A stretch of DNA of 64,000 nt from positions 186,001-250,000 of the forward strand of contig NZ_JAJITC010000001.1 in NCBI RefSeq assembly GCF_020881035.1, in the 5' to 3' direction. The position numbers and the translations under genes were made by a program. Numbering within the stretch: the first letter of the stretch is position 1; every line of letters begins with the position of its first letter. Below, in pieces: positions 19,181-27,395 of this stretch. The notes under the pieces are model-generated. The model was not told the origin of the DNA. It saw nothing but the letters and a program-made list of their open reading frames with translations, and did no database searches. This stretch comes from Paraburkholderia translucens. GTDB taxonomy: Bacteria; Pseudomonadota; Gammaproteobacteria; Burkholderiales; Burkholderiaceae.

Positions 19181-19464
19181 CACTGGGCAAGTGTGTTTCA
19201 ACGGAATGAAAACGCTAACTGGAGCCCGCCCGCATCTCCGACTACTCGCAGAGTTCTTTGAGGAACCCGCCGTTCGAAAATATTCCGGTCGTACTCGTCA
19301 CGGAGCGTTAGTCAACCTGCACAAGATCGCCCAAAAGCTGGGCGAGCTTTGCAGTTGAACGACAACGCCCTGTGGGAACCTGAACTCGAAAGCATGGCCA
19401 ACCGTCGACGTGGAGCGGTTGGACATGTGGGTTACGCCCGGAAGCAGCCGAGGCCCAATGCGCG

Positions 19465-20208
19465 TCACTGACTCAACGCTGCGCTGGTCGCCAAATCGGG
19501 TTCCCCGGTTTGCGGAAGACCTTGTGATTTTTGGAAAGACTTCAACGCCCGGCGCGTGCGATTGCCCATCTGCCCATCGGGGGTGCCAACCGGAAAGCCC
19601 AACGCATTCAGCTTCGCCTGCATTTGGGCGACAGTCATGGCAGGTGCCCCAGGGGGAGCCGTTGGTATAGCGTCGGCCAGCGGTGTTGGCGCGCCGGGTA
19701 TCTGGTTCCCCTTGGCGTACATGCATTGCATGTACGCATTGTTATATTGGTCTTGAATCGATGCCTGCGCGACTTGCGAGCCGGTCGCACCGGCAGCAGT
19801 GCCAGTCACCGCGCCCGCGGCCGCGCCGACCCCCGCCCCCTGGCTATCGCCCGTTGCCGCTCCAAGCGCTGTACCCAAAGCAACCCCAAGGAGCGCAGAG
19901 CCCACCGCACTCCTATTCGCTGATTCCGCCTCGCCGGCGACCTGGGATTGCGCGTACTGTTTGCATTCCTCCTGGTTCTGCTGGAACACCCGGAATGGTA
20001 TGGCGGAGCCTGGCATAACTTGAACCGTCGGGCCCAGCGGCGTATCTGCGCAAGCACCAAGTACGAACAGCGGGAGCGCCACCGCGAAGATCGAGTAGTT
20101 TCTGGCTGCTTTGCGCGCCCCTAACGTCTTTCCGACGACGACTCCGGTCGCATGCGTAATCCGGCTCACGCCGCCGTTCTTTCCGACCACTGAAGACGCA
20201 GACCTCAT
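19465..20208 (-). CDS. Lipoprotein with glycine-zipper segment and C-terminal peptidoglycan-binding domain
   Basis: The ATG at 20208 has a GGAGG ribosome site, giving 247 residues. A lipobox (LGAC, Cys53) follows a hydrophobic stretch after an unusually long N-region of about 37 residues, so an internal start is possible. Residues about 90-135 form an alanine/glycine-rich zipper ('GVALGTALGAATG', 'GAGVGAAAGAVTGTAAG'), as in outer-membrane lipoproteins of the SlyB/Lcp type. The C-terminal 55 residues ('MQAKLNALGFPVGTPDGQMGNRTRRALKSFQ') are a PG_binding_1 domain. It probably links the outer membrane to the cell wall. It stands at the left edge of the accessory region. Confidence 0.82.
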   Translation of the reverse strand: MRSASSVVGKNGGVSRITHATGVVVGKTLGARKAARNYSIFAVALPLFVLGACADTPLGPTVQVMPGSAIPFRVFQQNQEECKQYAQSQVAGEAESANRSAVGSALLGVALGTALGAATGDSQGAGVGAAAGAVTGTAAGATGSQVAQASIQDQYNNAYMQCMYAKGNQIPGAPTPLADAIPTAPPGAPAMTVAQMQAKLNALGFPVGTPDGQMGNRTRRALKSFQKSQGLPQTGEPDLATSAALSQ

Positions 20209-20917
20209 AGGAGCCTCCACTGCCCAAATCCAATCGCCTCAAACTCGCGTGACCGTGGTCATTTTCGTGAACTACAGCGTCTTCACTGGTTCGCGACCGG
20301 CAAACAATTACGATCATCCTCGTGAGACAGGGGTGCACACGCGCAGCGCACAGCCATAAATACGAAAGAGCGACCTGCTTTTTTTAGTTCAGCCATCTGT
20401 TTTACCGGATCGGTACACCGGCGCATGTCCCCGGACGGTGGTTCAGGCATGCCGGAAACCCGTTCCCGACGGACAACGTAATGCCGCCCACGCGCGTCAA
20501 AACGCGCCGTTTCACGGTCAGCCCTCTACGACCTCGGATGTAGTTCGTTTGGCCGATTGGCGGGCGTTTTCCGGACTTCTACCCTGTGAGCGTCTCGAAC
20601 GGTGCGCTGACTCGATCGTGCGTCCGCTTCGGAACATCCGGCTTGCCATGGGTTCGCAACGGATGGGCAGGCTGAACACAAATGGATCCACTCGAACCGG
20701 GCTCCGTCATGACCTTCCTCACACAGTTCCATCTCACCCAGTCGTTTGCCGACAGGCATTGCGATTCGTCCGTCACGATTCGCCCAATTATCTGTTCTTC
20801 GATCGCGAGGTGGCGACGCTGTATTGCCCTGATCGTTCCATACCGTGTCCGCGCCAGCGACGCTGCACAAGCGCAATCTCAGACACGTTGCTTCCCTGGT
20901 ACTGGCCGGAGGACGTC
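20209..20917. other. Intergenic region before the sigma-factor-like gene
   Basis: About 700 bases. The frame of the downstream gene stays open through 20438-20917, but the residues there are not protein-like and the good ribosome site is at 20918. No repeat or hairpin was recognised. The promoters of the two divergent genes must lie here. Confidence 0.45.
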
Positions 20918-21688
20918 ATGGCCGCGTTGAGCTACCCAGAAGGCGCCGGGATCGATGATGACGCCGCGACACTAACCGATCTCTGGCATCGGCGCACCAG
21001 TCTTTCCGGCATGGAGATGGGCCGCATCTACACCCTCGTCCGGCGTGCGTTGCGTGGATACCATCCGTCCGAATTGCGCGCGCTTTCCGAAGACAAAGAC
21101 GAACTCATCGCCCAATTCATCTTTTCGCGCGTGCTGAGACTGGATGCCGATCAAGAAGTACCGCACGAACCTACTACAAGCGCACCCTTCAGCGCCTACG
21201 CGATTTGCGCTTATTTCCGGCGTTACCTGATTGACTGTCTACGCAGTGCGAGACACCGGCGCAACATTTCGATCGAGATCGATGGCGTTTTCGCGGAACT
21301 CGATGCCCATGCGCTATCGCTCGACGATCCTGTCGAATCGGTTCTCGCAGAGTACGGTCTCAACGAATCCCGAACGCGGCAGGCCGCACGTGCATTCGTG
21401 CGCTCACTGGAGCAAGCAGATCGAATCATTCTTGTGGGCACCCTCGGGGCGTATCGCGGCGTCAAAGGCGGGCTCAAGGGCATCGCGGATCAGCATCGCC
21501 TGCCGTCCTATCACTACCATGCGCGAAAACTGGGCGTCACCATGAAGAAGTCGGCAAATCCCGAGGACTTCGCCAATACGAAGATCGGCAGCTGGATGAG
21601 AGATACGCTAGGCATCGAGATCATCGCCGAGAACCGGCCCGTCATTCTGATTGTCCTGAATCTGCTTGCTCTCGACGCGCACGAGTGA
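20918..21688 (+). CDS. Divergent sigma-70-like factor (candidate regulator of the eCIS region)
   Basis: The ATG at 20918 is preceded by GGAGG at ideal spacing, giving 256 residues. Residues about 45-115 ('DELIAQFIFSRVLRLD', then 'FSAYAICAYFRRYLIDCLRSARHRR') resemble sigma region 2, including the 'F.AY....RR.LID..R..R' core-binding and -10 recognition helices. Residues about 165-225 ('RTRQAARAFVRSLEQADRIILVG', 'LKGIADQHRLPSYHYHARKLGV') could form the region 4 HTH. The match is by pattern only and weaker than for ordinary ECF sigma factors. It lies at the head of the small-protein region that leads to the eCIS genes. Confidence 0.5.
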   Translation: MAALSYPEGAGIDDDAATLTDLWHRRTSLSGMEMGRIYTLVRRALRGYHPSELRALSEDKDELIAQFIFSRVLRLDADQEVPHEPTTSAPFSAYAICAYFRRYLIDCLRSARHRRNISIEIDGVFAELDAHALSLDDPVESVLAEYGLNESRTRQAARAFVRSLEQADRIILVGTLGAYRGVKGGLKGIADQHRLPSYHYHARKLGVTMKKSANPEDFANTKIGSWMRDTLGIEIIAENRPVILIVLNLLALDAHE

Positions 21689-21778
21689 CACTCAACGTCC
21701 CGGCAGCTGGAAGCGCACGACTTAATGCACCGCGTAACGGGCCGCTCACGGTCCACAAAACCGAAATCGAGGCTTGCG

Positions 21779-22114
21779 ATGAAAACGGTTGAAGAGCAGT
21801 CCCTTCGTTATCAAGTCGACAAATGGCTCGCGCCGACGGCGACGCGAAGCGTGCATGTCATCCGCTTCAGCCGGACGTGTTCGGACAGAAGGCGCTATGT
21901 GTGTGTCGAATCCAGTCATCCGATGAACTCGCATGCGCTTTTCTTCTTTCGACATGACGACGGCTGCTGGAGAGTCTTTCCCGCGCTACCGGACAGGCCG
22001 CAGTTCAATGTAGAAGGTCTGCAGCATGAATGGACACGAACGTCCTTCGAGTCGACCGGTTTCGCACCGTCACGCAGCGGACAAGTCAGGCACCCGAATT
22101 CGAACCGAAGGTGA
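21779..22114 (+). CDS. Hypothetical protein, 111 residues
   Basis: The start at 21779 (MKTVEEQSLRYQVDKWL) has a weak GAGG-like sequence upstream; an in-frame codon at 21725 is an alternative. The protein is basic and rich in Arg, Phe and Ser ('VHVIRFSRTCSDRRRYVCVESS', 'ALFFFRHDDGCWRVFPALPD'), with an alternating pattern that suggests a small beta sheet. No family was recognised. It follows the sigma-like gene on the same strand by 90 bases. Confidence 0.5.
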   Translation: MKTVEEQSLRYQVDKWLAPTATRSVHVIRFSRTCSDRRRYVCVESSHPMNSHALFFFRHDDGCWRVFPALPDRPQFNVEGLQHEWTRTSFESTGFAPSRSGQVRHPNSNRR

Positions 22115-22288
22115 ACAGCGTCATTCGCTCAGCGTGACTCGACGGTCGCGAACGTCACGTTCAATTTCAACCAGCCTGCTTCGATTTGTGAAGGCAGCGA
22201 CGCGAGACGTATTGAGAGCGGACGTCTCTAGCGCTGTTTCATTCCGGCGCGCCTCGCCGGTCTACTGTCAGTCAAGGAGCACACAATC

Positions 22289-22540
22289 GTGGCTTATATT
22301 TCAGCGTCATTCGTGAACGGACACGGATCGAGCGCCCGTTATCAGATCTTCGATACTGCGCGCGACCCGTACTCACCGCCGACCGTCTATGACGACTTCC
22401 TCGACCCGGACACCTCCACCGGCTCCCTGCAGATCTATAGCGATGACGGCATCTACGGCAACGTGACGTATCTGCGCTCGGACGGCTACAGCCAGGTCGA
22501 GTCCAACATAACCGATGGCTCGGAAGTCCGGATGAAATAA
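22289..22540 (+). CDS. Small beta-rich hypothetical protein (83 aa, GTG start)
   Basis: A GTG start with AAGGAG ten bases upstream. The protein is acidic and rich in Tyr, Ser, Asp and Gly, with alternating hydrophobic residues ('GSLQIYSDDGIYGNVTYLRSDG', '.ITDGSEV') typical of a small beta sandwich. Its layout resembles the 85-residue protein at 24089-24346: about 25 residues, then a G-x-[LI]-x-I core, an SDG turn and a C-terminal DG[SD][EV]V strand. The two may be diverged paralogues. No known family was recognised, and there is no signal peptide. Confidence 0.6.
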   Translation: MAYISASFVNGHGSSARYQIFDTARDPYSPPTVYDDFLDPDTSTGSLQIYSDDGIYGNVTYLRSDGYSQVESNITDGSEVRMK

Positions 22541-22610
22541 AGCGAGTCGTTTGTAGGTCTGCCAATTCACTACCAGCAGAAACACCGATCAACCGGTACA
22601 GGAGTCGCTC

Positions 22611-22865
22611 ATGGAAACGCTTGAAGGAATCGATATTGACAGTGCTGTCGCGCAGGCCCAATCCGGGGATCTCTCCGACATGCCCGTCTGGGATGTCTGC
22701 CTGACCTACAAGGGTGCATCGTACAAGACACTCCAGCTTGCCGCGCCCTCGCCCGAAGACGCGGCGACGACCATGGGCCAGATCGTCGCCCTGCTGAACC
22801 AACAGGCTCAGGCGAAGGGCTACGAGCCGGCATTCGGCTGGGCGATCGGCGTGTGCCCGGCCTGA
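22611..22865 (+). CDS. Small hypothetical protein (84 aa)
   Basis: An AGGAG sequence lies before the ATG. It is an acidic, soluble protein whose second half ('VWDVCLTYKGASYKTLQLAAPSPEDAATTMGQIVALLNQQA') predicts two strands and a helix; two cysteines are present. It follows the 83-residue beta protein by 70 bases on the same strand. No family was recognised. Confidence 0.6.
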   Translation: METLEGIDIDSAVAQAQSGDLSDMPVWDVCLTYKGASYKTLQLAAPSPEDAATTMGQIVALLNQQAQAKGYEPAFGWAIGVCPA

Positions 22866-23018
22866 GTCCCCAAGACCGGCGAGAGCATCACGACCGATGG
22901 CATCTACAAGGCGCGCTCGCGCATGAGGCCGACATGCGAAGGTGCAGGTATGCAGGGATCGCTCGGTGACAAGAACGATCTTTGCCCGAAATGGAATGCG
23001 CTGGAGTCCCCGGACTAG
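22866..23018 (+). pseudogene. Possible remnant reading frame with a CPKW zinc-ribbon-like end
   Basis: Directly after the TGA of the 84-residue gene, in the same frame, 50 open codons run to a TAG at 23018. They read 'TGESITTDGIYKARSR', then 'DKNDLCPKWNALESPD'. The 'TGE.....GIYK...' start and later Cys-Pro are reminiscent of short YjzC-like zinc-ribbon proteins. There is no start codon with a ribosome site, so if real it is a decayed fragment or a readthrough extension. Confidence 0.2.
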
Positions 23019-23033
23019 CAGTTTGCCGGGCGT

Positions 23034-23744
23034 CTAAGGTGCGGAAGGAAGATCCTCTACGTTGACTTCAGGCGGTTCCTGCGTCGGGGCAGGCGGCAAG
23101 CTTTCGACGTTGACCGGGCATTTCTCTTTCCGTTCCCTGTTACCGGCCTCTTCGCAACCGCGGTTTTGTTCTTCCATGCATTCGCCGGATTCCTTGGCTC
23201 CGTACATGCCACCCGCCACCGCCCCAATGCCCGCACCAATCGGCCCGGCAAATGCTCCGATTGTCGCGCCGATGCCGGCAATGCCAGCCCCAAGAATGGT
23301 GCACGCCGTGTTCGCCTTCGCTTGACAGCCTTTCACATCATTGTCTATCCGTTTGTTGCACGCCTCCGCCGTTTCGGACGAACTGTCGGAAGAGTCCTTC
23401 CTCGAGACGATTTCTGGCTGAACTTTCCCGTCGTTCATTCTCAACGATCTGCTTAAGACCCCAACGTCCGGGTTACGCCCAACTTCAGGAAAGCCCTGCT
23501 CCTGCGCTTCGACGCCCTTCCGGCGTAGTTCCTCCTCCCTTGCGCATTTGGGGCACTTTCGGTCGATCACTTTCGAGCCAACGAGCCGCAGCACGGTTTG
23601 ATTGCCCAAGGTCCGTTGCAAACTCTGAATCCGGTCGATCGGCGAATGGCTGGATCGGGCTCCGGAACGGTTCGATGACATTTCGCGGCCGCGCCTGAGA
23701 GTCGAAAGCGAATCCTTTTCCGTATAAGCAAGCTTGGTTGACAT
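23034..23744 (-). CDS. Candidate eCIS cargo/effector with LQ-GNQ motif and glycine-zipper segment
   Basis: A 236-residue protein. Residues about 36-56 ('IDRIQSLQRTLGNQTVLRLV') carry the 'LQR..GNQ.V.RL' motif that in my knowledge precedes the DUF4157 domain in many eCIS-associated proteins. A CPKC pair follows ('DRKCPKCAREEELR'). DUF4157 itself is absent. Instead, residues about 145-180 form a long glycine-zipper segment ('GAGIAGIGATIGAFAGPIGAG') fit for membrane insertion, flanked by cysteines. The C-terminus repeats 'VNVESLPPAP.QEPPEVNVEDLPSAP'. There is no signal peptide. The motif suggests a protein loaded in or onto the injection system, with the zipper as a possible pore-forming part. 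Confidence 0.6.
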   Translation of the reverse strand: MSTKLAYTEKDSLSTLRRGREMSSNRSGARSSHSPIDRIQSLQRTLGNQTVLRLVGSKVIDRKCPKCAREEELRRKGVEAQEQGFPEVGRNPDVGVLSRSLRMNDGKVQPEIVSRKDSSDSSSETAEACNKRIDNDVKGCQAKANTACTILGAGIAGIGATIGAFAGPIGAGIGAVAGGMYGAKESGECMEEQNRGCEEAGNRERKEKCPVNVESLPPAPTQEPPEVNVEDLPSAP

Positions 23745-24088
23745 GGGGCCACCTCATTAAATGGTTCAAGCTGACAGCTATCCGAGCGGTGATCTCTTAT
23801 TCCCCATAGCAATCGGCGACGAGCGACGTTAGAAAATGAATCGGAAACCGCCTTCATATGGACGCCTTCCGATTGCAATCGTTCTCAGTGTGCCAACGGC
23901 AAGATCCGGTCGTAGCTCGGGACTTCGTTTCACCTTTCCAGCCGCACCGTGCAAAAATCACCTTCTACGCGACGTGTCCCATTCAGATTGGGATCACGCC
24001 GACGTGGTTCTTTCCGCAAACTCGTGAGCCTATATTGCTTCTATTCCTATACACGAGCCAACTTCCGGTTTGATAGAACCGTTGACAC
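23745..24088. other. Intergenic region, low GC, no gene recognised
   Basis: About 340 bases between two minus-strand genes, AT-richer than the chromosome average. Open frames on both strands are short and lack ribosome sites. The promoter of the 236-residue gene should lie near the right-to-left start at 23744. Confidence 0.4.
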
Positions 24089-24346
24089 TCATCCGAGTGT
24101 GCACACATCGCCATCGTGGATACCGCTCTGCCGCCCGTTGCTGTTGACGCTGCCGTCACTGCTGGCGAACACCCAGTGCGACGAGCCGGTATCGTCCGAA
24201 TCTGCCGCGATATCAATACCGATGCTCTCGTCCATATTAATTGGCACATTACTGGCCACTAGCTGGCCCGTGCGATCGTCCCATGCGTTGACGGTAACAT
24301 CCGTCATCTGGTCGTTACGCAGACTAAAGTGAATTGTGCTTGCCAT
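24089..24346 (-). CDS. Small beta-rich hypothetical protein (85 aa)
   Basis: The ATG at 24346 has AAGGATC upstream. The sequence ('STIHFSLRNDQMTDVTVNAWDD', 'NMDESIGIDIAADSDDTGSSHW', 'SSDGSVNSNG', 'IHDGDV') is rich in Asp, Ser and Asn with alternating hydrophobics, a likely small beta sandwich. Its layout parallels the 83-residue protein at 22289-22540. It lies downstream of the 126-residue helical protein gene on the same strand, so it could be a partner or immunity protein for it; that is only inference from position. Confidence 0.6.
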   Translation of the reverse strand: MASTIHFSLRNDQMTDVTVNAWDDRTGQLVASNVPINMDESIGIDIAADSDDTGSSHWVFASSDGSVNSNGRQSGIHDGDVCTLG

Positions 24347-24526
24347 GACCGATCCTTTAAACAATGTTTGCATGGAGGCCGTCCGATCGGCGACTTGCGC
24401 GATGTGGCGATTCGCACGCGCCACCAGAGTCGTCTCGGCATTAGCGAAGCACTCTTTTGCCCAAGTTGCAGCTTTGATTTTTGGCGAGTGCTTCAGCGTA
24501 TGATCGACACCTTTTGGTACAGCCAC

Positions 24527-24907
24527 CTAAGCGTTGACCGTCCCTCCGAGATCGACGCCTTGGCCGTTTAGTTGAGCGACCACGAAATCAGGAACCTCGT
24601 TGCTAGCGAATAGTCCCTTCAGATCGTCCAATGCTACTGAACCCATGCAGGCAATGCACGCGCCGATGTAAACCCCAACCGCAACCGCCGCTACCTCGCC
24701 GAGCGTTGCCAGAACCGCTTCGTCGACCCCAGTGACTGCCCCAGCAGCCAATAGCGCACCGATGGTCACTTCGGCACCGCCGGAATTTTCCGAGGCATCG
24801 TGAAGTTTGTGCAAAAAATCAAGTGCCTCGTTTACGTCATCGACGGTTGGGACAGGGAATCCACTGCCTTGCATGCATTGGGACCAACGATCAGAAAATG
24901 CGCTCAT
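24527..24907 (-). CDS. Hypothetical protein with hydrophobic small-residue core (126 aa), possible toxin-like cargo
   Basis: The ATG at 24907 has a perfect GGAGG site, which sets this start over the longer open frame. The N-terminal 45 residues are polar ('FSDRWSQCMQGSGFPVPTVDDVNEALDFLHKL'). Residues about 50-100 form two hydrophobic, Gly/Ala/Val-rich helices ('IGALLAAGAVTG', 'LGEVAAVAVGVYIGACIACMGSVAL'), like bacteriocins or zipper-type pore formers. There is no signal peptide. It is followed by the 85-residue gene. No family was recognised. Confidence 0.6.
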   Translation of the reverse strand: MSAFSDRWSQCMQGSGFPVPTVDDVNEALDFLHKLHDASENSGGAEVTIGALLAAGAVTGVDEAVLATLGEVAAVAVGVYIGACIACMGSVALDDLKGLFASNEVPDFVVAQLNGQGVDLGGTVNA

Positions 24908-25162
24908 CTCTACCTCCAATTTTCCTATGTTGCAACGAGTCACGCTGCGCCGGGCAGATTGACTGGACGAAACTGCAAAAGTACTTAACATCCGCGACTC
25001 TTTTGTACTTCCGAATGCGATGTTATCGACGATAAAGAAATACCTGATCGTCCTTACATTAACGATTGACGACTCCACATTTTTTACAGTGCCGAGGCAA
25101 CGTTGTTTCGCATGCCGAAGCGTCGGCTTTGCATCGAACGGCACATAGGAAGGCAGACACAA

Positions 25163-26524
25163 TCAAAGCGAGGGGTCCAGTGGCGTAATGCGGGCGAGCA
25201 TCAGCGTATATTCCTCCGCGGCGACCTGACGGAACTTCATGTCCATCACGGCCATGCGCTGTTCGTCGACGATATCCGGAAAGAGCCGCTGCGCGGCATC
25301 TTTCAGCACGATGTCAGGACGCGCCACACGCGGCAGATCGTTCGACGCCGTCGAATCCAGAGCCTTCACCAGCAGATAGACCGGCACGACGTCCGCGAGG
25401 CCGATGGGAACCAACTTCATCGCAGCATCGCCGAAATGGCGCCGCACTATCGCCTGCGAGCCGAGCCGCAGCATGTAGCGAAACGGCATTCCCGTGCGGA
25501 TCGAGAGCAACACGGGATCAACTGCAGCCACCTGTTCGACCGAATTCAGCCCCTCGGCCTCGAACGTCGCTACGATCGGCAAGGTCACGCCTTCGAGCGT
25601 GAGCAGCTTGTCGGGCGCGTTCTCCGTCTTCTCCGTTTCGGTGATTTGTGGAAAGCCGAACCGGCGTATCTGCTTGAGCAGGGCATCGACGGGAAAGGTA
25701 CCCAGCGCGAAGGCCATCGCGGCGTGCGCGCCGTCGGATTGGGTAACGTTGTTGATGATCAGCGCGAGTGGAATCGCCAGAAAGATGCGCAGCGCGTACC
25801 AGTAGACATCGGCGACGTTGAGCGACTTGCGGCGGATGGCGAGCACCGAATCGCTCACGACGAACATGAACGAACCCGCGAACGACGCCATCAGCACGCG
25901 CTGGCTGATGCCGTAGATGCAGCCGGCGGCTTGGCTCGCGGCACACGGTCGGACATCGAAAAAGCTCGTGCCGACGAGTCCCGCGGCGGCATAGACGACC
26001 ACGTGCAGGATGAACACGGCGGGCACGAACGGCGCCAATCCGTATTGCTCGTGATAGATGCGAGCGAAAAGGCGTTCGCAGATGTCGAGGCGCTCGTCGG
26101 CCACGCGCTGCCATTGCGCTGCTGCCGGCCGCGTTGCAGGCGGTGACGCCGGCAACGCGCCGCTATCCTCCAGCGCATAGATGAGACGCTGCGACCAGAA
26201 GCGTTGCAGATACGCCGAAAGCGCGCTGCCTTTCAGGCTGTTCTGGAACTCCCGATAGCGCGTGAACCAGACCAGGCTCAGAAAGACGATCAGCGGCGTG
26301 CCGGCCATCAGGGTCGTAAGCGCCCCGAGCGAGACGACGAGCCTGAGCGAAGCGCCTGTAGCATTCACGACGTAATGCATGAATGCCGCGCCGCCAACGT
26401 TAATGCCGATGAGGCCCACGCTCAACATGACCGCACGGCTCGCACCGGTGAGGTGGCGTTCGACGAGCGGGCTGGGTTTGCGCGAGGTCGATGAGCTCGG
26501 CAATGAGAGCGTTGCGGTGGACAT
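25163..26524 (-). CDS. Multispanning membrane protein of unknown function in the eCIS accessory zone
   Basis: A 453-residue protein with likely membrane segments near residues 33-52, 63-83, 160-182, 212-230 and 245-263. The C-terminal 180 residues are soluble, with a helix-hairpin-helix-like stretch ('LPIVATFEAEGLNSVEQVAAVDP'). No transporter or enzyme motif is visible. It lies between cargo-like genes and the DUF4157 gene, all on the minus strand, so it probably belongs to the injection-system island. It could anchor the particle, serve its release or protect the producer; none of these can be decided from sequence. Confidence 0.7.
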   Translation of the reverse strand: MSTATLSLPSSSTSRKPSPLVERHLTGASRAVMLSVGLIGINVGGAAFMHYVVNATGASLRLVVSLGALTTLMAGTPLIVFLSLVWFTRYREFQNSLKGSALSAYLQRFWSQRLIYALEDSGALPASPPATRPAAAQWQRVADERLDICERLFARIYHEQYGLAPFVPAVFILHVVVYAAAGLVGTSFFDVRPCAASQAAGCIYGISQRVLMASFAGSFMFVVSDSVLAIRRKSLNVADVYWYALRIFLAIPLALIINNVTQSDGAHAAMAFALGTFPVDALLKQIRRFGFPQITETEKTENAPDKLLTLEGVTLPIVATFEAEGLNSVEQVAAVDPVLLSIRTGMPFRYMLRLGSQAIVRRHFGDAAMKLVPIGLADVVPVYLLVKALDSTASNDLPRVARPDIVLKDAAQRLFPDIVDEQRMAVMDMKFRQVAAEEYTLMLARITPLDPSL

Positions 26525-26648
26525 GGTACGGCTCCTGATACAGCGAAAGCGCGGCTGTCGAAGCTGAACTCTCGCTTAACTTCGGATCGCGCGCGAACGA
26601 AAGCGGCGGCCGGACGCAGGTGCAAGGCGCGCCGCTCACCCGTCCAGC

Positions 26649-27395
26649 TCATTGTCGTGCGCGCGCGCAAGCATCTGCGCGCGCGGCGATCTGCCTGTCC
26701 AGTTCGCCCGACTGATCCAGCTGCATCACTGCGTGCGCCATTTGATCCGCTTCCACCTCATGCGGATCGCTCGGCTGGCTGACGGTCATCTTGCGCTGGA
26801 CGCCGCCAGTCTGCTGCACGACATGCGTAAGCTCGTGCGCGAGAAGCTCGCGGCCCGCCGCCGTCCCCGGGTTATATTCGCCATGCCGGAAGTAGACATC
26901 CCGCCCGGTCGCGAACGCACGCGCCGAAAGCAACTCGCCCAGCTCGTCCGATTCCGAATCGTGATGAATGCGCACGCCCGAGAAGTCCGCGCCGAAGGCC
27001 GTCTCCATGCGACTACGCGTCGAATGATCCATACCACTGCCGCCTCCGCGCGAAGATTCTATAGAACGCTCAATCGCACTCCTGTCACCTGACTGGTCGT
27101 CACTGTTCGATGCACGGTCGATTACCCTTCCGACGAACTGATTGCCGTAACGCATTTGCAGTTTGAGCAGCGAGCGATGCGCCGATGCCGTGTCGATTTT
27201 CATCGAGCCGTTGATCGCGCCCGCTTGCTTTCCCGCACGGAACGCATTGACGATGCGGCAAGACAGGCCGCCGATCGCATCGCGCGCGATGACCGGACTC
27301 GGCGACAACGAATTGTCGCTACTCATCGTGCGTGCTTCATTGCGCCGCGCAATGCTCTCGCACTGCTTCTTATTGATCGATTCTCGGTCCATCAT
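26649..27395 (-). CDS. DUF4157 (eCIS-associated, metallopeptidase-like) protein
   Basis: A 248-residue protein. The DUF4157 domain spans about residues 124-225: 'METAFGADFSGVRIHHDSES', 'ARAFATGRDVYF', the zinc motif HELTH at 187-191 with 'VVQQTGG', and a downstream Glu in 'PHEVEADQMA' (Glu215) as third ligand. All metal-binding residues are kept, so it may be an active zinc protease. Upstream, 'LLKLQMRYGNQFVGRVI' at about 76-92 is the same LQ..GNQ motif as in the 236-residue protein. DUF4157 is one of the most frequent eCIS-linked cargo or adaptor domains. The start is a double ATG (27395, 27392) with GGGAG upstream. Confidence 0.9.
   Translation of the reverse strand: MMDRESINKKQCESIARRNEARTMSSDNSLSPSPVIARDAIGGLSCRIVNAFRAGKQAGAINGSMKIDTASAHRSLLKLQMRYGNQFVGRVIDRASNSDDQSGDRSAIERSIESSRGGGSGMDHSTRSRMETAFGADFSGVRIHHDSESDELGELLSARAFATGRDVYFRHGEYNPGTAAGRELLAHELTHVVQQTGGVQRKMTVSQPSDPHEVEADQMAHAVMQLDQSGELDRQIAARADACARARQ

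Noticed and set aside
19328..19344. Hairpin CGCCCA-AAAGC-TGGGCG as terminator of the lipoprotein gene
   Set aside because: The stem is only six bases, lies about 120 bases past the stop codon and has no T run.
20438..20917. Longer N-terminus for the sigma-like protein
   Set aside because: The frame is open, but the extra 160 residues are rich in Arg, Pro and His without structure, and an ideal GGAGG site lies before 20918.
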